Assembly (NCBI GenBank): GCA_035306605.1
Contig: DATGNR010000056.1
Direction: 5' to 3' (one strand)
Length of the DNA stretch: 64,000 nucleotides
From: Xanthomarina sp035306605
GTDB lineage: Bacteria; Bacteroidota; Bacteroidia; Flavobacteriales; Flavobacteriaceae
Shown here one piece after another: positions 34,425-42,825 of the stretch. Numbering within the stretch: the stretch's first letter is position 1; every line of letters starts with the position of its first letter. Both the position numbers and the translations under genes were made by a program. The notes under the pieces are model-generated. The model saw only the letters and a program-made list of their open reading frames with translations. It was not told where the DNA came from and ran no database searches.

Positions 34425-35183
34425 TTATTGTAATCTTATAAACCTATCGTCAATAACCGGGTTAATAGTGTCATGTTTATGGAAATGATCTATAAAAGCA
34501 TTTCGTATTTTATAATTCAATATATACAAGGTGTCGCTAGGTTTAAAAAAATCCATACCATCGCCACCATTATACAAATAGTCATTGGTTGCTACATAGT
34601 ATATTTTGGAAGTGTCGATTGGTTTACTGTTAATAGTAGCTTCAACTAACTCGTAGTTTTTATCAACTACAATTTTTAGTTTAGAAATTGGATGAGCTCT
34701 TTTGGCTGCCAATAAGTAATCAATCATTTGGTTAATTTGAGACCCTTTAATAGGGGCTACTACAATACTGTTTTCAAAAGGCATAATCTCGTAGGCAGTT
34801 CTTGTGGTAATATCACCTTTGGAGATAATAGCGCGTATACCACCATGATTTGTTAAAACCATATCAATATCTTTTCCAGTACGCTTTTTGAAAACCGGAT
34901 TTCCTTCTTCAAAAATTACGTCTGCAAACAGATTTCCAATAGCAGTATTTAGCTCGCCATCGCTTTTGGAATAGGTGTTCATGGAGTAGCTAATAACACT
35001 ATCCATGTCTTTGTTCAAATGATCTCTATAAGGTTTAATAAATGCCTCAATTTCTGTGTCGGTTGCAAGGCTGTCAGAAACAGGTATTTGTTTTCCTTCA
35101 ATGCGTGTTAAGTGCTGTTTTTCTTGTTTACAACTTACTATCAACAGGATGAGGAATAGAGCAAAAAGTGGTTTAAAATTCAT
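34425..35183 (-). CDS. 5'-nucleotidase C-terminal domain lipoprotein
   Basis: This 252-residue lipoprotein (lipobox LLIVSC, Cys18) carries the nucleotide-binding half of 5'-nucleotidase: LTNHGGIRA, MPFENSIVV and YYVATNDYLYNGGDGM. It has no metal-binding catalytic domain. With the adjacent Tat-exported catalytic protein it probably forms a two-part enzyme in the periplasm or at a membrane surface. The split order is C-domain gene first. Confidence 0.9.
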   Translation of the reverse strand: MNFKPLFALFLILLIVSCKQEKQHLTRIEGKQIPVSDSLATDTEIEAFIKPYRDHLNKDMDSVISYSMNTYSKSDGELNTAIGNLFADVIFEEGNPVFKKRTGKDIDMVLTNHGGIRAIISKGDITTRTAYEIMPFENSIVVAPIKGSQINQMIDYLLAAKRAHPISKLKIVVDKNYELVEATINSKPIDTSKIYYVATNDYLYNGGDGMDFFKPSDTLYILNYKIRNAFIDHFHKHDTINPVIDDRFIRLQ

Positions 35184-35227
35184 GGTGAAACATGTGTGTT
35201 TAAATAATATTTTGTGTGTACATTTAC

Positions 35228-35235
35228 TACCTTTG
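35228..35235 (+). promoter_or_regulatory. -7 promoter element of the DUF6913-dapA unit
   Basis: TACCTTTG fits TAnnTTTG, 20 nt before the ATG at 35256 and divergent from the 5'-nucleotidase gene. Confidence 0.45.
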
Positions 35236-35255
35236 TAACAAAGTATAAAGATATA

Positions 35256-35780
35256 ATGATTTTAAAGGGTTTAAAAGAAAAATCTATTAAAAAGAAATTA
35301 AATAGCCTTCTGAAAAATCGAGAAGCAAATTTTAATACCGATAAAATAGAAAATATAGGAGTTATTTTAAATGCTGATGAAACCAACGATTTTGAAGCCC
35401 TAAAAACCATTGCTCAAACTCTAGGTGTACTACCAAATAAAGTAAAAATTATTGCATTTACAGCAAGTAGTAAAGCACAGGCTTACTCTTGGGATGCATG
35501 TTTTAATATGAAGGATTTCACTTGGAATGGAAAAGTAAACAATACTGAATTACAAACTTTTATTGATACTAAATTCGATTTATTAATTAGTTATTACGTT
35601 GAAGATGTTTTACAGCTAAAATATTTAACAGCGGCCTCCAATGCAAACTTAAAAGTTGGGATTTTTCAACATGACAAACGGATAAACGATTTAATTATAA
35701 AAACAGAATTCAATAAACTGGAGCTTTTTAAAGCCGAATTAAAAAAATATTTAAACGTATTAAACAAATTACATTCATGA
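35256..35780 (+). CDS. DUF6913-family protein
   Basis: This 174-residue protein matches DUF6913 as I recall it, a flavobacterial family found just before dapA. I start it at ATG 35256 (MILKGLKEKS) rather than 35214, because the promoter box at 35228-35235 would otherwise lie inside the gene. It has a basic helical N terminus (KEKSIKKKLNSLLKNRE) and an alpha/beta body with VGIFQHDKRINDLIIKT near the end. No signal peptide. It overlaps dapA by 4 nt (ATGA). Function unknown. Confidence 0.8.
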   Translation: MILKGLKEKSIKKKLNSLLKNREANFNTDKIENIGVILNADETNDFEALKTIAQTLGVLPNKVKIIAFTASSKAQAYSWDACFNMKDFTWNGKVNNTELQTFIDTKFDLLISYYVEDVLQLKYLTAASNANLKVGIFQHDKRINDLIIKTEFNKLELFKAELKKYLNVLNKLHS

Positions 35781-36664
35781 AAAATAAACTAACAGGTTTA
35801 GGAATAGCTATAGTAACGCCATTTAAAAACGATTTAAGTGTCGATCATGAAGCTTTAAGTAACCTTGTAAATTATAATATAGAAAACGGAACCGATTATA
35901 TAGTTATAAGCGGAACAACAGGAGAAAGTGTAACCGTTACCAAAGAAGAAAAAAAGCAAATTATAGCCACTATAGTAAAATCTAACAACAGTCGTGTGCC
36001 TTTGGTTTTAGGAATAGGAGGAAATAACACAGCAGATATAATAGAAGAAATTAAAACAACTGATTTTACACATATTTCCGCTATTTTATCTGTTTCACCT
36101 GCCTATAGCAAGCCAACTCAAGAAGGAATTTATCAGCATTTTAAAGCTATTTCTTTAGCTTCGCCAAAACCAGTAATTTTATATAATGTTCCTGGTAGAA
36201 CCTCATCCAATATGTTGCCAGAAACAGTCATTAGATTGGCAACGGATTTCGAAAACATTGTTGCCATAAAGGAGGCTGCCGGAAACATGGCGCAGTATTT
36301 CCAATTAATAAAAAACAAACCTAAAGATTTCTTAATAATTTCTGGCGACGACGATTTGGCATTGCCAGTAACTTTAGCTGGTGGGGCAGGAGTTATCTCG
36401 GTTATTGGGCAAGCTTTTCCAGAGGGATTTTCAAAAATGATACATTTAGGAATAGAAGGAAATGCCAAGGAAGCCTATGAACTTCATTATCAGTTTTTAG
36501 ATGTAATTTCTTTAATCTTTTCTGAAAACAATCCATCAGGCATTAAAGCTGTATTAGAACAGAAAAACCTGTGTAACGATACCGTAAGATTGCCACTAGT
36601 TCCTGCAACAAATTTGTTGAAAACTAAGATTGGAAACTTTATAAATGATTTTCAAAAAAGTTAA
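35777..36664 (+). CDS. dapA: 4-hydroxy-tetrahydrodipicolinate synthase
   Basis: DapA condenses pyruvate with aspartate semialdehyde, the first dedicated step to diaminopimelate and lysine. The 295-residue TIM barrel shows the motifs GTTGESVTVT, YNVPGRTS and the Schiff-base Lys in AIKEAAGNM (near residue 163). With dapF at 16 kb this gives two steps of the same pathway in the window, not linked in one operon. A weak AACCTG/CAGGTT hairpin at 36675-36694 may end the unit. Confidence 0.97.
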   Translation: MKNKLTGLGIAIVTPFKNDLSVDHEALSNLVNYNIENGTDYIVISGTTGESVTVTKEEKKQIIATIVKSNNSRVPLVLGIGGNNTADIIEEIKTTDFTHISAILSVSPAYSKPTQEGIYQHFKAISLASPKPVILYNVPGRTSSNMLPETVIRLATDFENIVAIKEAAGNMAQYFQLIKNKPKDFLIISGDDDLALPVTLAGGAGVISVIGQAFPEGFSKMIHLGIEGNAKEAYELHYQFLDVISLIFSENNPSGIKAVLEQKNLCNDTVRLPLVPATNLLKTKIGNFINDFQKS

Positions 36665-36746
36665 ATTATACTTAAACCTGACACAAAGCAGGTTCAAGCA
36701 TTTATTTTAGCTGTAAATAATATTTTTAAAATCCATTAAAATAGCT

Positions 36747-36754
36747 TAATTTTG
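36747..36754 (+). promoter_or_regulatory. -7 promoter element of the bamD-recN operon
   Basis: TAATTTTG fits TAnnTTTG, 17 nt before the bamD ATG. Confidence 0.5.
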
Positions 36755-36771
36755 CATCCTGTTTAAAAATT

Positions 36772-37584
36772 ATGAAGAAACTTTTTTATTTATTTATAAC
36801 TTTCACTGTTTTAAGTTCTTGTAGCCAATATCAAAATGCTTTGAAAAGCTCAGAAATATCTGAGAAATTCAGGGTTGGAGAAGAACTATATAACGAGGGG
36901 AAATATGCTAAAGCAAATAAATTGTTTGCTCAAATAGTTCCAAATTATAGAGGTAAACCACAAGCGGAAAAACTTATGTTTTTGTACTCTAAAACTTTTT
37001 ATGAAATAAAGGATTACTATTTGGCTAGTTACCAATTTGAGCGATTTGTTTCGGGATATCCTGAAAGTGAAAAAGTAGATGAAGCCGCTTTTTTAAGTGG
37101 TAAAAGTGCATATATGTTGTCTCCTGTGTTTTCTAAAGATCAGACAGAAACAAAAGAGGCCTTAGAAAAATTACAAATATTTATTAATTTATATCCAAAT
37201 TCAGAATACATACCTGAAGCAAATAAATTAGTACAAGAATTAGATTTTAAATTAGAGAAAAAAGCTTTCGAAATAGCAAAACAATATAACCGTATTGCAG
37301 GATTTAATGGAGATTATAATGCTTCGATTAAAGCTTTCGATAATTTTATATTAGAGTTTCCAGGATCTATATTTAGAGAAGACGCATTTTATTACAAATT
37401 GGACTCGGCTTACAAAGTAGCTATTAATAGTGTAGAATCTAAAAGAAAAGAACGACTTGAAAAAGTAAAAGGACACTACAATAATTACAAGAAGAATTAT
37501 GGCGATTCGGAACGTATGGAAGAAGCCAACAAAATGATTGAAGAAGTTAATAAAGAATTAGAAAAATATAGTACTAAAAGCTAA
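36772..37584 (+). CDS. bamD: Outer-membrane assembly lipoprotein BamD
   Basis: BamD is the essential lipoprotein of the BAM complex, which inserts beta-barrel proteins in the outer membrane. The 270-residue protein has a lipobox ending SSC (Cys17) and TPR-like repeats (YNEGKYAKANKLFAQIV, YLASYQFERFVSGYPES, LYPNSEYIPEANKL, YNASIKAFDNFILEFPGS). It leads the conserved flavobacterial operon bamD-rpoZ-coaBC-DUF4835-recN. Confidence 0.94.
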   Translation: MKKLFYLFITFTVLSSCSQYQNALKSSEISEKFRVGEELYNEGKYAKANKLFAQIVPNYRGKPQAEKLMFLYSKTFYEIKDYYLASYQFERFVSGYPESEKVDEAAFLSGKSAYMLSPVFSKDQTETKEALEKLQIFINLYPNSEYIPEANKLVQELDFKLEKKAFEIAKQYNRIAGFNGDYNASIKAFDNFILEFPGSIFREDAFYYKLDSAYKVAINSVESKRKERLEKVKGHYNNYKKNYGDSERMEEANKMIEEVNKELEKYSTKS

Positions 37585-37594
37585 ATAGAATAAA

Positions 37595-37924
37595 ATGGAT
37601 TTAAAAAAAATCAAAGCTCCTGTTAATACAATTACTTACGACAGAAATAAAATTGAAGAATCTACAGGAAATATATACGAAGCTATTTCTGTTATTTCTA
37701 GAAGAGCAGAGCAAATTAATTCTGAAATTAAAAAGGAGTTAATTGAAAAACTTGAAGAATTTGCTACCTTTAATGATAGTTTAGAAGAGATCTTCGAAAA
37801 TAAAGAGCAAATTGAAGTTTCTAAATTTTATGAAAGATTACCAAAACCTTACGCTTTAGCTGTACAAGAGTGGTTAGACAATAAAATTTATTACAGAAAC
37901 ACAGAAGACGATAATCAAGCATAA
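37595..37924 (+). CDS. rpoZ: RNA polymerase omega subunit
   Basis: Omega stabilises the beta' subunit of RNA polymerase. The 109-residue protein has the early NTITYDRNKIEESTGNIYEAI and SRRAEQINSEIKKEL core typical of Bacteroidota RpoZ, with an acidic tail. Its position between bamD and coaBC is conserved in flavobacteria and supports the call. Confidence 0.9.
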   Translation: MDLKKIKAPVNTITYDRNKIEESTGNIYEAISVISRRAEQINSEIKKELIEKLEEFATFNDSLEEIFENKEQIEVSKFYERLPKPYALAVQEWLDNKIYYRNTEDDNQA

Positions 37925-37929
37925 ACACG

Positions 37930-39138
37930 ATGTCTATATTAAGCGGCAAAAATATCCTTTTAGGCGTTAGTGCTGGAATTGCCGCTTATAAGGCTGCATC
38001 ATTAGTTCGGCTTTTTATAAAAGCAGGAGCTCATGTAAAAGTGGTTATGACACCATCTGCAAAAGATTTTGTTACTCCGTTAACACTTTCTACCTTGTCC
38101 AAAAACCCTGTTCACTCAACTTTTGTTGACGATGTGGATAGTGAACTTTGGAACAATCACGTAGAATTAGGTCTTTGGGCAGATTTTTTTGTTATAGCCC
38201 CAGCAACGGCAAATACTATGTCGAAAATGGCAAATGGTGTTTGCGACAACTTGCTTTTAGCTACATATTTATCTGCCAAATGTCCAGTCTATTTTGCTCC
38301 TGCCATGGATTTGGATATGTATAAGCATCCTACTACCAAGGAATCTTTTAAAAAGTTAGAAAGTTTTGGAAATACCATAATACCTGCAACTAGTGGTGAA
38401 TTGGCAAGCGGGTTGTATGGGGAAGGGCGAATGGCAGAACCAGAAGATATTTTTGCTTTTATAGAGCAGGATGTTATTGGTAAACTGCCACTACGCGGTA
38501 AGAAAATTTTAATAACAGCTGGACCAACCTACGAAGCAATAGACCCGGTTCGTTTTATAGGAAACCACTCTAGTGGAAAAATGGGCTTCGAAATAGCTAA
38601 AGCTGCTGCCAATCTTGGTGCTGAAGTAGTATTAGTTTCAGGTCCAACTCATCTTAGATTAAACCATAGTTTGGTTAAGGTAATTTCTGTAACCTCAGCA
38701 GAGGACATGTATCAGGAAGCTCATAAACATTTCGATAAAATGGATGTGGCTATTTTAGCGGCAGCCGTAGCAGATTACAGACCAAAATTAGTAGCAGATC
38801 AGAAAATTAAGAAAAATGATTCTAGCTTAACTTTAGAGTTGGAAAAAACCAAAGATATTTTAGCGTCGTTAGGAGCCATTAAAAAAGACCAAATCTTAGT
38901 TGGTTTTGCTTTAGAAACAGAAAACGAACTAGAAAATGCAAAAGGAAAATTAAAAAGAAAGAATTTAAATTTAATTGTTTTAAATTCGTTACAAGATAAA
39001 GGAGCAGGTTTTAAAACCGAAACCAATAAAGTAACCATAATTGACAATAAAGATCAGGTTACAGCGTATAAGTTAAAGTCGAAAGCAGAAGTAGCTCAAG
39101 ATCTTCTAAACGAAATTATAATAAAATTACATGAATAG
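37930..39138 (+). CDS. coaBC: Phosphopantothenoylcysteine decarboxylase / phosphopantothenate-cysteine ligase
   Basis: This bifunctional enzyme makes 4'-phosphopantetheine in coenzyme A synthesis. The N-terminal flavoprotein half has GVSAGIAAYKA, the active-site His in NHVELGLWAD, PATANTMSKMANG and PAMDLDMY. The C-terminal ligase half (about 190-402) has ITAGPTYEAIDPVRFIGNHS split around the conserved GPT and SSGKMG, then AAAVADYRP. The start is 5 nt after rpoZ and the end overlaps DUF4835 by 8 nt. coaE is also in this window at 47 kb. Confidence 0.97.
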   Translation: MSILSGKNILLGVSAGIAAYKAASLVRLFIKAGAHVKVVMTPSAKDFVTPLTLSTLSKNPVHSTFVDDVDSELWNNHVELGLWADFFVIAPATANTMSKMANGVCDNLLLATYLSAKCPVYFAPAMDLDMYKHPTTKESFKKLESFGNTIIPATSGELASGLYGEGRMAEPEDIFAFIEQDVIGKLPLRGKKILITAGPTYEAIDPVRFIGNHSSGKMGFEIAKAAANLGAEVVLVSGPTHLRLNHSLVKVISVTSAEDMYQEAHKHFDKMDVAILAAAVADYRPKLVADQKIKKNDSSLTLELEKTKDILASLGAIKKDQILVGFALETENELENAKGKLKRKNLNLIVLNSLQDKGAGFKTETNKVTIIDNKDQVTAYKLKSKAEVAQDLLNEIIIKLHE

Positions 39139-40018
39139 AATTCTTATATTTTTAATGTTGATATGTGGTGTTTCACTCCATGCGCAAGAATTAAACTGTA
39201 AAGTTGTTATTAATGCAGAACAAACCGGAAACAGTAATCTTCCTGTGTTTAAAACCTTAGAAAAGCAAATCTTTGAATTTGTTAATAATACCAAATGGAC
39301 TGATAAGGAGTTTTCTCCAGTAGAACGTATAGAGTCTTCCATGTTTATTAATATTACCGAGCATTCTGGTGATGTTTTTAAGGCTACAATACAAGTACAA
39401 TCATCTAGACCTGTTTACGGATCATCATATACAACAAGTGTTCATAATATAAACGATAAGGATTTTACTTTTAGATATCTTGAATTCCAAAACATGGTTT
39501 ATAATCCAAATTCATTTGAATCTAATTTAGTTTCTGTCTTGGCATTTCATGTTTATATGATTTTAGGAATAGACGCCGATACTTTTTCGTTAAATGCGGG
39601 AGATTCATATTTTAAACAAGCTCAAAACATAGTTAACTATTCGCAAGGTGAAAACTCTAAAGGTTGGAAGTTGAGCGATGGTACCCAATCTAGATATATG
39701 TTAATAGATAACATACTGTCTCCAACTTTTGAAGGATACAGAAAAGCAATGTACGAATATCATAGAAATGGATTGGATTTAATGAGCGATAACACAAAAG
39801 AAGCAAAAGCCAATATCTCCAAAGCATTAATTGGTTTGCAAGCTATGAATAGGGTTAGACCGAATTCATTTCTTTTAAGAACATTTTTTGATGCCAAGGC
39901 AGATGAAATTTCAGATATTTTTAGCTCAGGACCTCAAGTCGACATCACACAACTAGTTGATGTTTTAAACAATATCGCTCCTATGTATTCTAGTCAGTGG
40001 AGAGAGATTAAATTTTAG
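39131..40018 (+). CDS. porD: DUF4835 / PorD-type T9SS protein
   Basis: This 295-residue exported protein has a signal peptide (1-19, ending SLHAQ) followed by ELNCKVVINAEQTGN and conserved aromatic blocks (VNNTKWTDKEFSPVERI, FRYLEFQNMVYNPNSFESN, DSYFKQAQNIVNYSQG). DUF4835 includes PorD, needed for type IX secretion in some species. The same window encodes two T9SS cargo proteins, at 21 and 42.8 kb. It overlaps coaBC by 8 nt. Confidence 0.85.
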   Translation: MNRILIFLMLICGVSLHAQELNCKVVINAEQTGNSNLPVFKTLEKQIFEFVNNTKWTDKEFSPVERIESSMFINITEHSGDVFKATIQVQSSRPVYGSSYTTSVHNINDKDFTFRYLEFQNMVYNPNSFESNLVSVLAFHVYMILGIDADTFSLNAGDSYFKQAQNIVNYSQGENSKGWKLSDGTQSRYMLIDNILSPTFEGYRKAMYEYHRNGLDLMSDNTKEAKANISKALIGLQAMNRVRPNSFLLRTFFDAKADEISDIFSSGPQVDITQLVDVLNNIAPMYSSQWREIKF

Positions 40019-40112
40019 TGTTTCACCTAAAGAATCACGTATTATATCAGGTTTTTTATTAGCTATCATTTCTTGAAATTACTTACCTTTAACCTAAATT
40101 CTAGAAATACTT

Positions 40113-41765
40113 TTGATCACATCTTTATCCATAAAAAATTACGCATTAATAGATAACCTTCAGGTAAAATTTAACCAAGGCTTTTCTATTATTACCGGTG
40201 AAACTGGCGCAGGAAAATCCATCCTATTAGGAGGGCTATCTCTTATTCTTGGTAAACGAGCCGATTTAAACAGTATAAAAGACACTACTAAAAAGTGTAT
40301 TATAGAAGCTGTTTTCGATGTAACCAATTATAATTTAGAAAGCTTATTTGTGGCAAACGATTTAGATTACGAGCCGCAAACCATAATAAGGAGAGAGATT
40401 TTACCCTCAGGGAAATCTAGAGCTTTTGTAAACGATTCCCCGGTGAATTTATCGAGTTTGCAAATTTTGGGCGAACAGCTCATTGATATACATTCACAAC
40501 ACGAAACCCTTCAATTGGTAGACGATTCTTTTCAGTTTGAAATTATCGATGCTTTAGCAAACAATAAAGAGGTGTTAAAAGCCTATGGAATTCAATTAAA
40601 GCAGTTTAGAGCTATTCAAAAAGATTTGGATGCCTTATTGAAGTTTAAAGCAGAAGCAACTAAGGAATACGATTATAACACATTTCTTTTAAAAGAGTTA
40701 ACCGAAGCTAACTTGGTAGATGGCGAATTAGAAACTCTTGAGGAAGAGTTTGAAACCCTAAACAATATAGAAGAAATTAGAGAGTCTTTATCTCATTCCA
40801 CATCGATAGTTGGCGAAGAGGAAATAGGAATATTATCCTTATTAACACAATTAAAAGTAAACTTTAAAAAAATTAGTCCTTATGCTAGTAAGTACGAAAG
40901 TTTATTAGAAAGAATTGATAGTAGCTTTATAGAGTTAGACGATGTGTTTTCAGAAATTGAAAAACTTCAAGAGCAATTAGATGCAGATCCAGAGCGCTTG
41001 GAAAAAGTGAATTCCAAATTATTACTACTGAATAATCTGTTTAAAAAGCACTTAGTTTCTACCGTTTCAGAGTTGATTGAAATTAAGGAAAGCCTTTCCG
41101 TAAAAGTTTCAGAAACCGAAAACTTAGACGAAAACATTCAGAAGAAGGAACAGGAGTTAGAAGCTGAAAACAAGGCTTTAAACAAGCTAGCAAAACAGCT
41201 GCATGAAAACCGATTAAAAGCTATTCCAGAACTATCTAAGCAACTAGAAGAGATTTTAAGCACCTTAGGAATGCCTAATGCTAAATTTAAAATTACTTTA
41301 AATTTTAGTGATGTCTTTTTAGCAAATGGTAAAGATGAGTTATCGTTTTTGTTTACAGCCAATAAAGGCGGCCAATTTAACGAACTTAAAAAAGCAGCTT
41401 CAGGAGGGGAGCTTTCTAGAATAATGCTTGCAATAAAGTCTATTTTGTCCAAATACAAACAACTACCAACCATCATGTTCGATGAGATTGATTCTGGAGT
41501 TTCTGGAGAAATAACTAATAAAATGGGGTTAATTATGCTGGAAATGAGCCAATACATGCAGGTGTTTGCTATTACACACATTCCTCAAATTGCAGCCAAA
41601 GGTCACACACATTTTAAAGTGTTTAAGGAAGATGTGGACAATGTAACCTTATCAAATTTAAAAGAATTAAACTACGACGAACGGTTGGTGGAATTAGCGC
41701 AAATGCTTGGCGGAACAGAAGTTTCAAGTTCCGCCTTAGCGCACGCCAAGCAATTACTCAATTAA
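40113..41765 (+). CDS. recN: DNA repair protein RecN
   Basis: RecN is an SMC-like ATPase for double-strand-break repair. The 550-residue protein has Walker A GETGAGKS (29-36), HSQHETLQL, a central coiled coil (about 150-370), the signature AASGGELSRIMLAIK and Walker B PTIMFDEIDSGVSGE. The start is TTG at 40113, since no in-frame ATG fits the N-terminal ITSLSIKNYALI. It closes the bamD operon. Confidence 0.96.
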   Translation: MITSLSIKNYALIDNLQVKFNQGFSIITGETGAGKSILLGGLSLILGKRADLNSIKDTTKKCIIEAVFDVTNYNLESLFVANDLDYEPQTIIRREILPSGKSRAFVNDSPVNLSSLQILGEQLIDIHSQHETLQLVDDSFQFEIIDALANNKEVLKAYGIQLKQFRAIQKDLDALLKFKAEATKEYDYNTFLLKELTEANLVDGELETLEEEFETLNNIEEIRESLSHSTSIVGEEEIGILSLLTQLKVNFKKISPYASKYESLLERIDSSFIELDDVFSEIEKLQEQLDADPERLEKVNSKLLLLNNLFKKHLVSTVSELIEIKESLSVKVSETENLDENIQKKEQELEAENKALNKLAKQLHENRLKAIPELSKQLEEILSTLGMPNAKFKITLNFSDVFLANGKDELSFLFTANKGGQFNELKKAASGGELSRIMLAIKSILSKYKQLPTIMFDEIDSGVSGEITNKMGLIMLEMSQYMQVFAITHIPQIAAKGHTHFKVFKEDVDNVTLSNLKELNYDERLVELAQMLGGTEVSSSALAHAKQLLN

Positions 41766-41772
41766 TAAAATA

Positions 41773-41809
41773 AAAGTTAAGTTTTTAGATGAAAGTTTTA
41801 TTAACTTTG
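41773..41809 (+). promoter_or_regulatory. fabI promoter with overlapping inverted repeat
   Basis: TAACTTTG at 41802-41809 is a -7 box, 41 nt before the fabI ATG. It overlaps one arm of an 8-bp inverted repeat (AAAGTTAA 41773-41780, TTAACTTT 41801-41808), so the repeat may be an operator. Confidence 0.4.
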
Positions 41810-41850
41810 ATCCCTTAAGAACGTAACACCAAACAAAAATAACTAGCGAT

Positions 41851-42675
41851 ATGTCTTACAACTTATTAAAAGGAAAAAGAGGAATTATATTTGGGGCGCT
41901 TGATGAAAATTCTATAGCCTGGAAAACTGCAGAACGTGTTCACGAAGAAGGCGGTACCTTTGTATTAACAAATGCTCCAGTTGCATTAAGAATGGGTCAA
42001 ATAAATGCTTTGGCTGAAAAAACAGGTTCACAAATTATTCCTGCAGACGCTACTTCATTGGAAGATTTAGAAAATCTAGTTGAAAAATCTGTGGAAATTT
42101 TAGGAGGAAAACTGGATTTTGTTTTGCATTCTATTGGTATGTCTATCAATGTAAGAAAAGGAAATGCATACTCAGATCAGAACTACGATTGGACTCAAAA
42201 AGGGACAGATATTTCAGCTATGTCATTTCATAAGGTTATGCAAACTTTATATAAAAAGGATGCTATGAATAAATGGGGAAGTATTGTTGCGCTAACCTAT
42301 ATGGCAGCTCAACGTGTATTTCCTGACTATAACGATATGGCAGATAATAAAGCCTATTTAGAAAGTATTGCAAGAAGTTTTGGTTATTTCTTCGGAAAAG
42401 ATAAAACGGTACGTGTTAATACCATTTCACAATCACCTACACCAACAACTGCAGGTAGTGGGGTAAAAGGTTTTGATGGATTTATGGCTTATGCAGATAA
42501 AATGGCACCCCTAGGAAATGCTACAGCTTTAGATTGCGCTAATTATACAGTGGCAATGTTTAGCGATTTAACAAAAATGGTAACCTTGCAAAACTTATTC
42601 CATGATGGAGGGTTTAGTAACATGGGGGTAAGTAACGAAGTTATGGAAGCCTTTATTAAAGGATTAGAAAAGTAA
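41851..42675 (+). CDS. fabI: Enoyl-[acyl-carrier-protein] reductase (NADH)
   Basis: FabI does the last reduction of each fatty-acid elongation cycle. The 274-residue SDR protein has the GIIFGALDENSIAWKTAE nucleotide-binding start, VLHSIGMS, and the catalytic Tyr-X6-Lys in YNDMADNK. It sits alone between its promoter and a strong terminator. Confidence 0.96.
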   Translation: MSYNLLKGKRGIIFGALDENSIAWKTAERVHEEGGTFVLTNAPVALRMGQINALAEKTGSQIIPADATSLEDLENLVEKSVEILGGKLDFVLHSIGMSINVRKGNAYSDQNYDWTQKGTDISAMSFHKVMQTLYKKDAMNKWGSIVALTYMAAQRVFPDYNDMADNKAYLESIARSFGYFFGKDKTVRVNTISQSPTPTTAGSGVKGFDGFMAYADKMAPLGNATALDCANYTVAMFSDLTKMVTLQNLFHDGGFSNMGVSNEVMEAFIKGLEK

Positions 42676-42697
42676 AAGTATATAATTTTATAGAGTT

Positions 42698-42732
42698 AAA
42701 GCGAGTCATAATTTATGACTCGCTTTTTTTTT
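42698..42732 (+). terminator. Intrinsic terminator of fabI
   Basis: A 13-bp stem (42698-42710 with 42714-42726, core GCGAGTCAT/ATGACTCGC) with a 3-nt loop runs into nine T residues. Confidence 0.92.
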
Positions 42733-42825
42733 ATTTAATAAATTTCTCATTTACAAGTTGATTTCTTATAAATTTTCTTACATTTAAAGTGCTAGAAATC
42801 ATTTTATTAATTAATTTAAACCGAC

